From Physcomitrium patens (Eukaryota > Streptophyta > Bryopsida > Funariales > Funariaceae), in the NCBI RefSeq assembly GCF_000002425.4, contig NC_037270.1:12631106-12695105 (forward strand): DNA of 64,000 nucleotides, in the 5' to 3' direction. The position numbers and the translations under genes were made by a program. Position 1 is the first letter of the stretch. Each line of letters starts with the position of its first letter. The notes under the pieces are model-generated. The model made no database searches. It was not told the origin of the DNA and saw only the letters and a list, made by a program, of their open reading frames with translations. This document shows, in pieces, positions 26,601 through 39,037 of the stretch.

Positions 26601-29054
26601 GTTATTTGTGCTCTACCATGACAATATGAAAGTTAAAACCCACAAATCTGCACATCTTTGGAGCAGTCTTACTCAATTGGACGACCACAAAGAATTAATC
26701 TCCTCAGTTCATCATGGATGAATATCTGAAGTCAAAGAATCAACCCACACATTGTGCATATTATGGATTAATATCTAAAATCAATACTCATCCATGTTTG
26801 GGATATTTGGGTTAATTATTTTTCAAAATCCTTGCTTGATTTGTTAACATGATGAGAGTGGTCCAAAAGAACTTACATGTCTCAAAATTTAAAGATAATG
26901 AGAGTAACTCAAGAAATAATGACCTTATAAAAGTTGCTTGTCTTAAAATTTAAAATTAAAAAGAATAGCTTAATGTAAGTCAATCTAAAAGAAATTGCAT
27001 GTTTCAAAGATTATGGCTTAATTTAATGAATTAATACTTAAGAAATTTTAAAGTTGGTACATTATCAATTTAGCTTTAATTTAGAATCTTGTTGTTTACA
27101 AAATTTATCTTGAGCAAACACAAAGCTTCTCTAGAACTCTCTAAGTTTTGTTCTCAAAATCATAAGTATATTTATGAAAAAAAATGATGCTATTCCTACT
27201 TGTTGCATGCAAGTCAAAAGATATAAAGTAAGTAATAAGTGAAAGGTTGAACCTTTGTTCAAACTTAAAACCTTAAACTTCCTTGTTTCTCTCTTTTCTA
27301 TTTTTACTTTAGAGGTACTTCTATACAATTTCAAATAGAACAATCACTAGAAGTTGTTAGATTATTTAATTTTACTAAATCACTTTTGAATTGAGGTTTT
27401 TTATTTATAGAAAAAAATAAAAAATATCTCATATAGGCAATCTCTATATTACTTAATATTTTTAGAAATCTTAGAAATATATACAAGTGATAAGCATTTT
27501 AGAGCCTTAAGCAAGTATTTATATATAACACTAATAAGAGTGGAATTACTTATCTCTCTTGTAAAAGGCACAATCTTCTACAAAAATATTTCTTAGTGCT
27601 ATGGTTCTTTGATCATCTTTGCACCACCTTTGTTTTTAATTTCTCATCTTTGTACAATACATTTTCTTATAATTGAACAATCTCAAACTTTTGAAATGAG
27701 AACACCTACCACCATCTTACTTCTTTTACAATTGTGATTCAAATCTCAGATTAGTTCTACAACAAAGTTTTTATTTATTTATTTATTTTTAAAATCTTAC
27801 TTTAGTTTTTGCTTTTGATTTTTTTTAATCCATATTGATTTTTTAAAATATTGATTGTGATTTTTAATTTATAACTATTGTTTATAAACTTAATTTATGT
27901 ACAAATCTTTATTTTATTGAATCACACTACTTACTTGTGCTATATTATGGCTATGTTCAATTGGCATTTCTTAAATACATTAGATTAATATATGATTTTA
28001 ATTAGATCTTTTAATTACTTTTTAAATTATTTTTATTTTTTTATTTTTTTATTAAAGGATTTTATATCAAAATAAGAATGTTAGCCGTTTTTTGTTTTTT
28101 TTATTATGTCTTTAGTTATTTTTGGTATTTATTTATTTATTTATTTATTTTTAAGATTTAAGGATTAAAATTTTAAACTAGATCACACCAAATATTAATC
28201 TCAAAAGAAATTACTGTAATGACTTATATTAAAATATAATGATAAAGTAGATATATTAGACTTTTGATTATAAAAGAAAAATATTTAAAGTTTGCATATT
28301 CTTATTATGATTTTTTTTAAAAAAATGTGATGTTTAGAAACACCCTTCTTGAAAACCTTAATTCTCTTAGAAATCCTAAATCTAAAATTTTAAAAATCTT
28401 ATCAGCTCTAAATCTCAAAACCTATCAACTTAAAATAAACCTTAAATATACTCTATGTCATTTTTAAAGTATTCTTAAGAAAATCATAAGAGATCCTAAT
28501 AAAATCTTTAAAATATCTTAAGAGATCCTAACAAATCTTAAAGACTTTTATTTAAATCTTTAACTAAGTTCTAAAATGATAGTAAAAAATCCTAAATAAA
28601 TTCTAAAGAAAATTAAAACATATTCTAAAGAAACTATATGATAATTCTTATAAATCTTGAGAAAATTCTAAAACAATTCTTGAAAAATCCTAAATATTAG
28701 TGAATCCTAATAATAATACAAAGAAATCTTTAGATAATTCTAAAAAGTGAAATAAGTATAATTAAGCAATTAAATATTATAAAACTAATCATAATTTATT
28801 TATTATATTTTTATTCATTAAAAAGTAAATATAAATATATATAAATATATATATTTTTTAAATAGATAATATTTAATATTTTTAATAACATAATTTTTTT
28901 TATAAATTTTGATTACAATGAGTAAGTTATGATAGTTTAAAAATAAAAAATAAAAGATTTAAGTGAATAATTTTACCTCAAGGATGACTTACTTAAAAAA
29001 ATAAGAATTTAAGTCTCACCAAGGATCAAAAGTAGTGTATATGAGTGTTTGTGT
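26600..29054. other. AT-rich interval without recognisable gene
   Basis: No coding or LTR-A match. The part 28340-28760 has repeated 'aaatcctaa'-like words as in the family C LTRs and may be a very old relic of one, but no boundaries can be set. Confidence 0.5.
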
Positions 29055-29379
29055 TATCTACATACCTATATTTATCTACATAATATGAATAAATAAAAGT
29101 ATATAAAAATTAATTAATTTAATAATAACTTATAGAAAAGCTTCTTAGAAGCTTTATAAGTACAATTTTACCATTATGTATATATCTATAGGTGATTGAT
29201 AGGTTAAAAACTTGGCTAATAAGTTAGCCATATATTACACATTGATAGCTTGTGGTACAAGCTAACAATGTGGCACTTATATAAAAAACTTGTTTTGCAA
29301 ATTAACACATGTGTCTTGTAAATTGGATACATGTTGGAGGTCATATAGAACATTGTCATATAATTCTTAGGTAGATAGT
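29055..29379 (+). repeat. Left half of an LTR (family B) split by chromovirus copy 2
   Basis: Begins TATCTACATACC and is collinear with the first 325 bp of the chromovirus LTRs, but is more diverged. It breaks off at 'gtagatagt', exactly where copy 2 starts, and the missing right half is found at 42089-42313. The rejoined halves total about 548 bp, equal to the family length. Confidence 0.75.
29375..29379 (+). repeat. Target site duplication ATAGT, left copy
   Basis: Identical to 42089-42093 on the far side of copy 2. It lies inside the split LTR, in the stretch that reads 'tagatagtatatat' in intact LTRs. Confidence 0.85.
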
Positions 29380-29927
29380 TGTCATAGACATATATATTTA
29401 CTTCAATAGTTAGTTATATGATTAAATAGAAGTAAGTAAAATAGAATAATTTCATAAAATTTTCTAGAGAAGCTTCCTAGAAGCTGTATAGATGCGGTTT
29501 TGACTTTAGATGTATTCGTAGGTTAGAAACTTGGCCAAAAAGCTAACCATGTATTGATAGCTTGTGGAATAAGTTACCTCCGTGTAGTAACTTGTGGAAT
29601 AAGCCAACTATGTGGCGCATACATAGATAACTTACCTTACAAGATAAGACATGTGGCTAGCAAAGTCAACACATGTTGGAAGTCCTATAGGACATCGCCA
29701 CATGGCTCTTAGTTAGATAGTATATATGGAGGCAAGCATGAAGCCTTCTTCACTCTTGTCAATGCCTTTCTAGTCTTAGTCTTGTTTCAAGACTTTCCAG
29801 TCTTCTTGTTTTTGGCAATAGGTATTCTAGTTAATATTACATCACCTTTTGAGTGACTTTCTAATTCTCTTCAGTGATAGAAGAGTGTATTGAGGATTCT
29901 CTTTCTTTGAGTTTTATATCCTTGATA
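29380..29927 (+). repeat. 5' LTR of chromovirus copy 2
   Basis: 548 bp, TGTCATAGAC to CTTGATA. Near base 90 it holds GAAGCTTCCTAGAAGC, a palindromic GAA/TTC array. It contains a subfamily-specific internal partial duplication of 'agcttgtggaataag' that other copies lack. Confidence 0.88.
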
Positions 29928-29929
29928 GT

Positions 29930-30162
29930 TTGAGAAGAGTGGTAACATATTGTTCTCTCTTCTTCTAGAAGTGAGTGGATTACTCCACTTCTATTATTGT
30001 ATTTTGAAGGTTGCAGACTATCCACCTTTAAATAAAAAATCTTATTTTCTAATACTGATCTTTTCCTTAAAGAGAGTGGATTATCCCTCTTTGTGGGATT
30101 TGTTTTTAGAGGTTGCGGATTACCCTCGTCTAATTTAACTTTTGAATTCATTTGAGTTGTCT
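29930..30162 (+). promoter_or_regulatory. Chromovirus 5' leader with hairpin array
   Basis: Between the LTR and gag. Four short inverted repeats built around GGATTAYCC-like cores: 29968-29991 (GAAGTG...CACTTC), about 30009-30026 (GGT...ACC), 30073-30090 (AGAG...CTCT) and 30109-30127 (GAGG...CCTC). The first is also present in copy 3 (53022-53045, GAAGTGAG...CTCACTTC). Retrotransposon leaders often carry packaging or dimerisation structures; that role is inferred. TGGTAAC near 29940 may be the eroded primer-binding site, but this is weak. Confidence 0.45.
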
Positions 30163-31118
30163 ATGGAAGAAAAGATTATAGATGCTACTCTCAATAGAAG
30201 TGAGAATAGATTTGCAACTATAGCAGATCTTCATGAGCTTGTCAACACTCTAAGAGTGGAAATCTCATGTATTTCCAATGTGAATCATGGAAGTACTATA
30301 CCTATGCCTATGGAAGAAGTTCAAAGTTTATGACAGGAAGTTGTGCAGTTGAAAGGAGCAAATAAATCAACGTCACAATCAAATCCAAGGAATTTTGCTT
30401 CTACAAGTATGACGAGGACAAGTCCTTTCCAATATCTTGATGGATTTATCCAAGTCGGATTTATAGGCATACTACTATCAGGAAGTATTCTCTTTTGGTT
30501 TGCACCTTTAATGGAAAAAGATTCACGACTCCTTTACAATTTGAATTCATTTCTAGAAGTATTTACGGCCACATTCAGAGCAAGTGATCGAGAACGAGTA
30601 GCAGAGACCAAGCTTCTATCCTTATGGTAAGGATCACGATCAGCCACTACATATGCTATGAAATTCTAAAATCTTGCTTGCGACATAGACTGGAACGACA
30701 AAGCACTTATGAACCAATTTTGATATGGATTGAAGGATAGCATCAAAGATTTTTTATTAACAATGTCGAAAGTAGAATCTTTGAAATAATTTATTACTCA
30801 AGCCATTGCATGCGATAATCATTTATTTGAAAGGCATCAAGAATAAAGATTTAATTGGAGAGGAACAAGTCAAGTAATGGCGACAGCTCCCAAGTTTTTT
30901 GAAACGTATTTGTCAAAGCTGGAACCAATACAAATTGATATGATACATTTTAAACCTCTCACAAAGGAGGAAAAGACTCGACATCGCCAAAAGGGATTAT
31001 ATTTATATTATAGAGAAGCTAAGCACATTGCTCAATATTGTCCAAAGAAACAACACAATTACAAAATGAGGAGCATAATTACCAAAGAAGATAATGTGTC
31101 AAAAAACGAGTTTCTCTA
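30163..31118 (+). pseudogene. Chromovirus gag, copy 2
   Basis: Starts at ATG 30163 (MEEKIIDATLN...). Runs through a structural region with a Trp-Phe-Ala-type gag core near 30500 and ends with a zinc knuckle near 30995-31060. The knuckle here reads Y-x2-Y..H..C because two Cys codons became Tyr (TGT to TAT). Copies 3 and 4 keep some of the missing Cys, so the family pattern is C-x2-C-x4-H-x4-C. Stops near 30331 and 30627 and a roughly 95-bp deletion near 30420 relative to copy 3 break it. Confidence 0.75.
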
Positions 31119-31129
31119 GCTACAATAGC

Positions 31130-34100
31130 GACCGTGCGGCTGGAATCATGTGCAACACCTAGTAAAGGTCCTATCTTCTCCCTAGATCCTTCACCTTGTT
31201 TTATAATAGAAGTATATTTAGAACCTAATAATCACATAGTCTTTGCCTTGTTAGATTTAGGAGCCTCAACATGTTTTATAGATGAAGATTTTGCCTAAAA
31301 TCAAAAAATACATTTAGTGAAGAAAGTTAAGTCCGTACACGTAGAAGTCATAGATGGTCGTTTGTTGTCTTCTAGAAATATTATCCATGAAACTATTCCT
31401 TTAGGTATAGCAATTAAAGATCATAACAGCGTAGTAGTATTTAATGTAATAAAATCTCCCTCTAATCCAGCTATTTTAGGATTATCATGGCCAAAAAAAT
31501 ATAACCCTCAAATAGATTGGATTTCTCATAACCTTAATTTTCTTGATAGTATAATCCAAGATCGCATTAGCAAAGTAGAAGTATGCAAGTTTAGTACATC
31601 CAAACCTTTACTAGTAGGTGCAAAAGCTTTCATGCATGTTGCAAAAGAAGGATCATCTTTTGCTATATATGCTACACCCATTTCTAATGGTGAAATGATG
31701 TCAAGTGGTATTCCTAAGCAATATCAAGAATTCCAAGATATTTTTGAAAAAAAGAATGTAGATATTCTTCCCGAGCATCGACCTTATGATTGTTCAATTG
31801 ATCTACAAGAAGGAGCTCAACCACCATTCAGACCAATTTATAGCTTATCGCAGAATGAGTTGGCTGCATCAAAGGAATACATTGATGAGAATTTGGCAAA
31901 GAACTTCATATGCCATTCTAAATTTTCAGCTGGGGCTCCTATCTTATTTGTGAAGAAGAAAGACAAATCTCTATGAATATGTGTGGATTACCAACGACTC
32001 AACAAGATCACCATCAAAAATAGATATCCTTTGCCTTTGATTTCAGGACTTCTTGACCAAATCAATCAAGCAAAGATCTATACCAAAATAGATCTACAAG
32101 GAGCATACAACTTAGTTCGTATCAAAAAAGGAGATGAATGAAAGACTACTTTTCGAACAAGGTATAGACATTTTGAATATAATATCATGCCTTTTGGAAT
32201 CACAAATGCACCGACCGCTTTTCAATATCTTATGAATGATATTTTTTGTGAGTTTTTAGATGATTTCATTGTTTTCTATTTAGACGACATTCTAATCTAC
32301 TGTAAGAACACAGAAGAATATGAGCTTCATGTTCGTCGCGTGTTACAAAAACTTAGAGATGCAGGATTATATGCCAAATTGGAAAAGTGTGTATTCCACA
32401 CTACTCAAGTTGACTTCTTAGGATACATCATTTCCAACAATGATGGATCCCAAGAAGGTTCAAACTATCATAGATTGGAAGATTTCAAGAATAATACAAG
32501 ATGTGCAATGCTTTTTGGGCTTTGCTAATTACTATCAAATCTTCATCAAATTTTTTTCTCAAGTTGCAGCTCCACTTACATGTTTGACTTGTAAAGACAA
32601 ACTTGAGTGGAATAGAGAAATAAAAGCATCATTTGATGCTTTAAAGAAAGAATTTATTTTTGCACCAATCTTATATTCCATTGACTTCTCCAAAGTATTT
32701 TTTTATGGAAACAAACGCATCAGATTTTGCTATAGGTGCCGTTGTTGTATTGTGATTCAGCTATTATATGAAAATTATGTAATAATGTACTTAATATATA
32801 ATTTATTAAGTAACATGGTGAGAGCCATATTAGTAGATTTTAGTTGGTTGTAGAATATAATTTGATTATTACCTTGAGAAGAGGTTGTTTAAAAAGATTA
32901 CTATAGAATTTGTATAATTTTAATTTTCTTTTGATAGTGGCTTTTAAGATTGGTTTTGGTTGATAGTAATTTCTAAATATTTAGAATCACCTTTGTTAGA
33001 CATTAGTGATCTTTGAAAACTTCTTTCGATTCTTTTATTTGGTGTTTAGAGCATAAATTATGTAAATCTTATAAGAAAAAGGATTGAAGAAGGATTTTGG
33101 TAGAAAAGGGAGTAATTAGGGCACCATTAGAGATGAATGGAGATGAATAATGAAAATCTCCATTCCTATTGGTCAAAAATCATGACCAATGGGCTTTGAG
33201 GAGGCTGCCCGAGGCCATATTAGGAATTAGGGTTAGATTCTCGACGCCATTTGAACTTTGAAGGCTAGGATCAGCAATTTTAGGTTTTTGGCTATGGTTT
33301 TGATGCAAGTTTTGTATGGTTTGGAGTTTATATGAAGGAGATATAGGCGCTCAAAGTTAAGGTGTTGATTTGGAAGCTACTGTCACTATTTTTGACATAA
33401 CGCACTCATACATATAGCAATTGAGGATCGAAGACTACAATTGAAGAGAAAACTTTTGTGGCTACAATTTTTGCATATTGCTTGCTAGATTCCAAGTTGA
33501 AGTAAAGGAGTTATTGGATTTTGAAGTCAGCACATGCAATCTAAGGGTAGTATGTAATCCGATTTACTAGTGGTTGTATCTTGAGCCATATCTTGAGTAA
33601 TTTGACAAGGTTTTGGCTCAAAATTTCAGTAAATGTGTAAAATCATGTTATTAAACTTTATATATAAGTTTTATGACATTTGAATATTAGATTCTTGAGA
33701 TATTAAGAAAATAGTAATCGTATGCTTGTAAATTAGGATTTAGAGCTTCTCCTAGGGTTTCTTAGATGCCAAAAGATTGGGTGTGAATTTGCGGTTGTTT
33801 TTTTTTGATGAAATTTAAGAATAAATTCTACCTATCCTATAAATTTGAGACAAGTTGAATGGTTAGATCAAGAGATATGAATTTCTAAAGTTCAGGACAA
33901 GAAAACCCTATGCGGGAAAAATATGTTTTGAAGGGATTTTGTTATATTTTTAGTTTTATGCAAAATAAAAGAGTTTTGGAAGCTAAGACAAGATTAATAT
34001 AAAGGTTTAAGCTACACTCTCTACAGCTAGATACCTAATGTATTCCCAGATAGCAAATTATGCCATACGACACCATGTTGTTACAAATGGGAATAGATGA

Positions 34101-35950
34101 CAAACTCCATCGAATAGCTTTCTATTCGAGGAAATTTTTAGTAGCCAAGATTAATTATGAGATCCATGACAAAGAGTTCCTTACAATCATGGATTTATTT
34201 CAAGAATAGCATCATTATCTAGAAGGCACCTCAAGTCCAGTTATTGTATATACAGACCATAAGAGCCTCGAGTACTTCATGTTAGCACATGTCTTGAATC
34301 ACCGTCAAGCTTGTTGGAGCATGTCTTTATTTAGATTCAATTTCAAGATCACTTATCGATCCAAAAAACAACAAGGTCTATCGGATGCTCTTTCTAGATG
34401 TTCTTATCTTGCACCAAAAAAAGGAGATGCATCTTTTGATGCACAAAGATCAATTCTCTTGAAGCCCAAGCATTTTCATCTTCGAGCTATAAAATCAACA
34501 TTGACTATTGATTCAATATTTGTGAAGTAAATTCAATCAAGCATGTCCTTTGATCCTCTTGTTTGGGATATCAAGGATACTTCCTCTAAGTCCTATAATA
34601 CTTCCAAGTTTGAATTCAAGAATAATCTATTATATTTTGAAGGACGCCTATATGATCCAAAAGATGAAGTACGATTATGTGTTCTTCAAGTTCGTCATGA
34701 CTTTCGAGCAGCAGGATACTTTGGGTACAAAAAAACTTTAGAACTAATATCCAGGGATTTTTGGTGGCCGCAAATGTGGAAGGAAATCAAAAATTTTGTA
34801 AAATCTTGTGATGTTTGCTCAAGATTAAAAACTCCTTGTCATTGACCTTATCGACTTCTTCAGCCGTTACTTATTCCAAAACAACCATGGTCTTCTGTTT
34901 TTATGGATTTCATCACGGATCTTCGAATCTCAGGTTCTTATGACTCTATATTTGTGATAGCAGATCATTTTATCAAGATGGCATATTTCGTACTAAGTAC
35001 AAAATCTATCACAAGTGAAGAAACAGCTAAGCTTTTCATTGACAATATCTATTGCTATCATGGATTATCAAAGGATATTATATCAGATAGGAGGGACTCA
35101 ATTTGTATCAAGATTTTAGAGAATCCTATTTGAGATTCTAAAGGTGGAAATAAAGCTTTCTTCAACTTTTCATCCTTAAACTGATGGACAAACAAAATGG
35201 ATAAATCAAGTTTTGGAGCAGTATTTGAGATGTACCATCAACTATCATCAAGATGTTTGGATAATTTTTTTACCATTGGCAGAGTTTGCATATAATAATT
35301 CGATACATTCTTCCACTCAACAAATACCTTTCTTTGCCAATTATGGTCATCATCCACGTCTTGATACTTTTGACTTTTCAAAAGTTGATAATCTTGCGGC
35401 AGAAGATTTAGCAAATTACTTGTTAGAGCTACATACAACAATGAAGATATAATTGAAGGAAGCTCAAGAACGACAAAAGACGAATACAGATGCCTATCGC
35501 AAGGAGCAACTACAATATAATATGGATAACAAGATATGGTTACTTCGTCGTAATATCAAGACTACTCATCTTTATGATAAATTAGATTATCGTAGGCTCG
35601 GACCTTTTCTTATTTTTAAACAAATCAATTCTATTGCCTATCGATTACATCTACCGAAGTCTATGAAGATCCATCCTATATTTCACGTATCTCTTCTGGG
35701 GTCGTATAAGACAATGAATATCTTGGGAAGAAGACAAATGCCACCTCCTCCTATAGAAGTGGATAATAACTAAGAGTTTGAGGTGGAAGAAGTATTAGAC
35801 TCAAGATGGCACCAAAATAGATTGAAATATGTTGTTCATTGGCGTGGATACGATATTAGTGAATGCACATGGGAGCCATCAATGAATCTTATAAATATAG
35901 TAAAGAAAGTTGAAGTCTTTCATCAATAACATCCATCAAAACCAAGATAA
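31130..35950 (+). pseudogene. Chromovirus pol, copy 2: protease, RT, RNase H, integrase, chromodomain
   Basis: Protease near 31240 (Leu-Leu-Asp-x-Gly-Ala-Ser-type site). Reverse transcriptase 31750-32520 with YLDD at about 32277. RNase H follows and is split by a solo LTR (32743-34072), resuming at 34073 and ending near 34410. Integrase 34540-35440 has a zinc-binding segment with CDVC near 34810 and the catalytic core from MDFITDL at 34903. The C-terminal chromodomain lies at about 35776-35945 (YVVHWRGYD, TWEPS). The stop at 35948 is shared by the other copies and is probably the genuine pol end. Many stops (for example TGA for Arg at 31974) are of the G:C to A:T type. Confidence 0.85.
32743..34072 (+). 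mobile_element. Solo LTR of the gag-only element family, in RNase H of copy 2
   Basis: 1330 bp, TGTTGTATTG to CATACGACA. It interrupts the RNase H coding frame, and the protein resumes at once after it. Flanks CCGT (32739-32742) and CCAT (34073-34076) resemble a short target duplication. Its sequence, including the 'ggaggctgcccgaggcc' block near 33205, matches the reverse complement of the LTRs of the minus-strand element at 36897-41922. It is also closely similar to 56559-57888. No coding capacity. Confidence 0.85.
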
Positions 35951-36046
35951 AGAATAGCAAACCTTTGCTATAAAAGAAATAAGATCAAAGGAAAATAACA
36001 TTCTACCTTCTATCTTTCATTGTAGCTTTTGTGTATTTGTGATGAG

Positions 36047-36469
36047 ATGGAGCACCAACAACGAGCAGATTCAACTCAAGAGCTTTCATTTGCAGACTTA
36101 CCAAACGAGACATCACGATTGTCACAACCTTCAAGACGACAAAATTGAGATGAAGATCCTCAAGAACAACATGTCCTTCCTCGAATAGATGGCGAGATAT
36201 AATGTATTTGGTATCATGACCTTGGAAGAGAATCTTGATATTTAGTGATGTTATTAGACATAGGAACTATTCGTGACGGTGTTCCAAATGTTTTATTTGA
36301 AGGAAGTTATGAAGGCCTTATCAATGACCAAATAACATGGCGGTCTTCTTGCCCTAATATGGGACACTATAGATGGTTGAGAGGAACTGTCAACCATCTT
36401 CGAAGAGAGCAAAGATTGGAGTATGTAGTAAATATAATTTGTCACATCTTGGACTTCCTCAACATATGA
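36047..36469 (+). pseudogene. Downstream ORF (ORF2) of chromovirus copy 2, function unknown
   Basis: ATG 36047 to TGA 36467: 140 codons in one frame, starting about 100 bp after the pol stop and ending about 30 bp before the polypurine tract. Three internal stops are explainable by single G:C to A:T changes. The last 74 codons are open, with segments NVLFEGSYEGL and MGHYRWLRG. Copies 1 (5164) and 3 (59021) have the same frame with exactly the same 420-base span. No signal peptide, membrane segment or known motif was recognised. It could be an accessory protein, an env-position ORF or a relic; no function is claimed. Confidence 0.6.
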
Positions 36470-36494
36470 AGACTGTTCCTCATGGAACTTGTCC

Positions 36495-36510
36495 TTAGAA
36501 GGGAGGATAA
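36495..36510 (+). other. Polypurine tract of copy 2
   Basis: AGAAGGGAGGATAA immediately before the 3' LTR start (TATCACAGAC at 36511), the expected position of the plus-strand primer. Copies 1 and 3 have comparable purine runs before their 3' LTRs. Confidence 0.75.
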
Positions 36511-36896
36511 TATCACAGACATATATATTTACCTCAATAGTTACTTATATGATTAAGTAGAAATAGGTAAAATAGAATAATTTCATAAAATCTTCTAGAG
36601 AAGCTTTCTAGAAGCTTCATAGACGTGGTTTTGACTTTAGATGTGTTCGTAGGTTAGAAACTTGGTCAAAAAGCTAACTTTGTATTGGTAGCTTGTGGAA
36701 CAAGTTACCTCCATGTAGTAGCTTATGGAATAAGTCAACTACATGGTGCATACATAGATAACTTGCCTTACAATATAAGACATGTAGCTAGTAAAGTCAA
36801 TACATATTGAAGGTCCTATAGAACATCACCACGTGGCTCTTAGTTAGATAGTATATATGGAGGCAAGCGTGAAGCCTTCTTCACTCTTGTCAACAC
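36511..36896 (+). repeat. 3' LTR of copy 2, left part (rest at 41923-42088)
   Basis: Matches the 5' LTR for 386 bp, then is cut by the gag-only element. It continues at 41923 with 'atgtctttttagtcttag' and ends TTGATA at 42088. It includes TTCtaGAAgcTTC (36606-36618), a perfect three-unit heat-shock-element pattern. Confidence 0.88.
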
Positions 36897-38130
36897 TGTC
36901 GAGGTAGAGAGAGTTTGCCTCAAAAAAGCACTGGACTTCTGGCTGCCACTAAATACTCAATCAAGTCTAAGATATAAAAAATCAAGTTTATACATATAAT
37001 ATTTTCCCTTTTTGGAAAATTACATCAAAACACAAGCCCAAGTACCAAGAAAACATCCAAATGTATGATAAAGATCTTAAAACCTTATATATCTTTATGA
37101 GAGATGTTTTCCGAACTTCAACAGCTCATATCTCATGATCGGATTGTTTAAAAAATCCTAAATTTTACATGAAGTATTGATATACTTTCAAAAACTTTTC
37201 CAAAAAAATTCAACTATAAATTCATTACGGATCTTGAGATATCACCAAAACCCTAATAGTAGCTTTAAACCCTAGCTTACATACACCCGTGTGCTAATTT
37301 CTTTATATCTCACAAAATAAGTACTCAAATACCATGAAACTGTGATCTATAGCTTTTTAACTTAATAACTCACACTTATGGAAATTTTGAGCCAAAAATT
37401 CGCCCAAAATGACTCACTTACTACTTTTGAATTATATGTGCTATCTTCAAATGTCTATAACTCCTTCATTCAGACTTGAAATTCATCAAACAGTATATGT
37501 AAAGTATGGCTAAGAAATTTTCCTCTCCAATTCTAGTCGCCGATCTTTCATTGCTTTCCGTACGCATATGTTATGCTTCAAAGAGTGACAGTAGGTACAA
37601 ATTTGACACCTTAACTTTGAACACCTATATCTCCTTCACAAAAACTCGAAATCACACAAACTCTTCATCCAAATTATACCCAAAACCGTGAACTTTCTAA
37701 TACTAGCTTCTAAAGTTCAAATGACTTTGAAAGAAAAACCCTAATCCCTAATAAGGCCTCGGGCAGCCTCCTTGAAGCCCATTGGACATGGCCTTCGACC
37801 AATAGGAATGAAGTTTCCCATTCTTTGCCTTCATCCAACCATTTCTTGCTTTCATCCAACAATTTCTTGCTTTCATCCCTTCCAATAAGCCTCTTATTAG
37901 TTAAGATTTTTTTTCTTTAGGCTCTATCTCATCTCAAGGCTTTATACTAAATATTTAGGTCTTACAATTATTTTAAATGCTATAATAAAAAAAATAAAAC
38001 TCAAAATAAAGTTTCTTAAATCCACTCTCTTTAAATTAATCTATTAACCATTCTAACATACATCTAGTTTTATTAACATATAATATATTTTAACTAATTT
38101 TTACATATTGTAAGCTTTTACAGTACGACA
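36897..38130 (-). repeat. 3' LTR of the gag-only element
   Basis: 1234 bp. Paired with 40642-41922 by shared blocks: 'agagagtttgcctcaaaaa' against 'agaaagagtttgtctcaagaaa' at one end, and 'taagctttt/taagtattt acagta' at the other. Confidence 0.88.
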
Positions 38131-38142
38131 TCCACCTCTTTC
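38131..38142 (-). other. Polypurine tract of the gag-only element
   Basis: On the minus strand reads GAAAGAGGTGGA directly before the 3' LTR start TGTCGTACTG. Confidence 0.75.
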
Positions 38143-38638
38143 AAACCTGCACATCCTCCGGTATGTGCCAATCCTTCCATTTCTATTCTCTTCATCTTCA
38201 TCTCTTTAAACATCTTCTTCTTTATGTTCTTCAACCAAATATTGAGGTAAGAATTTTTGAAGGTCTTCTATTTAAAACCACCCATCTCTTTTCTTGAAAG
38301 TCTTCATTCTCTTCCCTTCTATTGGAATCCTTATGATAGTTCCATCTAACTCACATAATATATATATTTTATTGTGTTGTATTATTACAACTATATATGA
38401 CTCAAAATATTTTTTAAAAAAAATTCTTCTATCTATTATATTAGTAGACTAAAGTACCATTAAAAACTTCTATTTCCATATCTTCCATATTATTTGAAAC
38501 ACTAAATATCCATTTTTGGCTGATATCAATAGACCATTTTTTCCTATCAAAAAGTCTCCTAAACATGATTTTTTTCTCAGAATCATGAACAATCAAAGCT
38601 AAAACCATAACTTCAAGCTCTTCAAGCTTTACTTTTGT

Positions 38639-39037
38639 CTAAAATAAATGAGAATAATCCACCTTTTCTTCTTTATTACACTCAAAGTTGTAGTTAAGAG
38701 TATAAATAAGTACTTTTGTATCCTTCTGAACTATCTTTTCATTTGATATTTCTTCAACCATACATTCTTGAATTTGGATGATTTGGACTTCTTTTCTTAA
38801 GCCTTGCACTCCTCCATATTCAAATTCACCTTGATTTTGGATACATGTTGTATCCATAATAATCCTCTTATTACTCATATTTGTTCCAACAAACATTTGT
38901 AAAACCTCATCTTTCATTTCTTCATTCAAAAATTCTTCTATTTCTGCAACCTCTTCTTCTTGAACCTCATTAGAGCCAATTTCTTGTTCTTTTTTGTAGC
39001 CACCATTAATCGTAGGGTTACATTTAAGAGCAAATAT
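38639..39037 (-). pseudogene. C-terminal coding remnant of the gag-only element
   Basis: Highly charged, Glu/Lys-rich open frame (38639-38929, 96 codons) continuing the direction of the gag ORF. Probably part of the same long interior reading frame, now separated by stops and frameshifts. No domain recognised. Confidence 0.4.
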
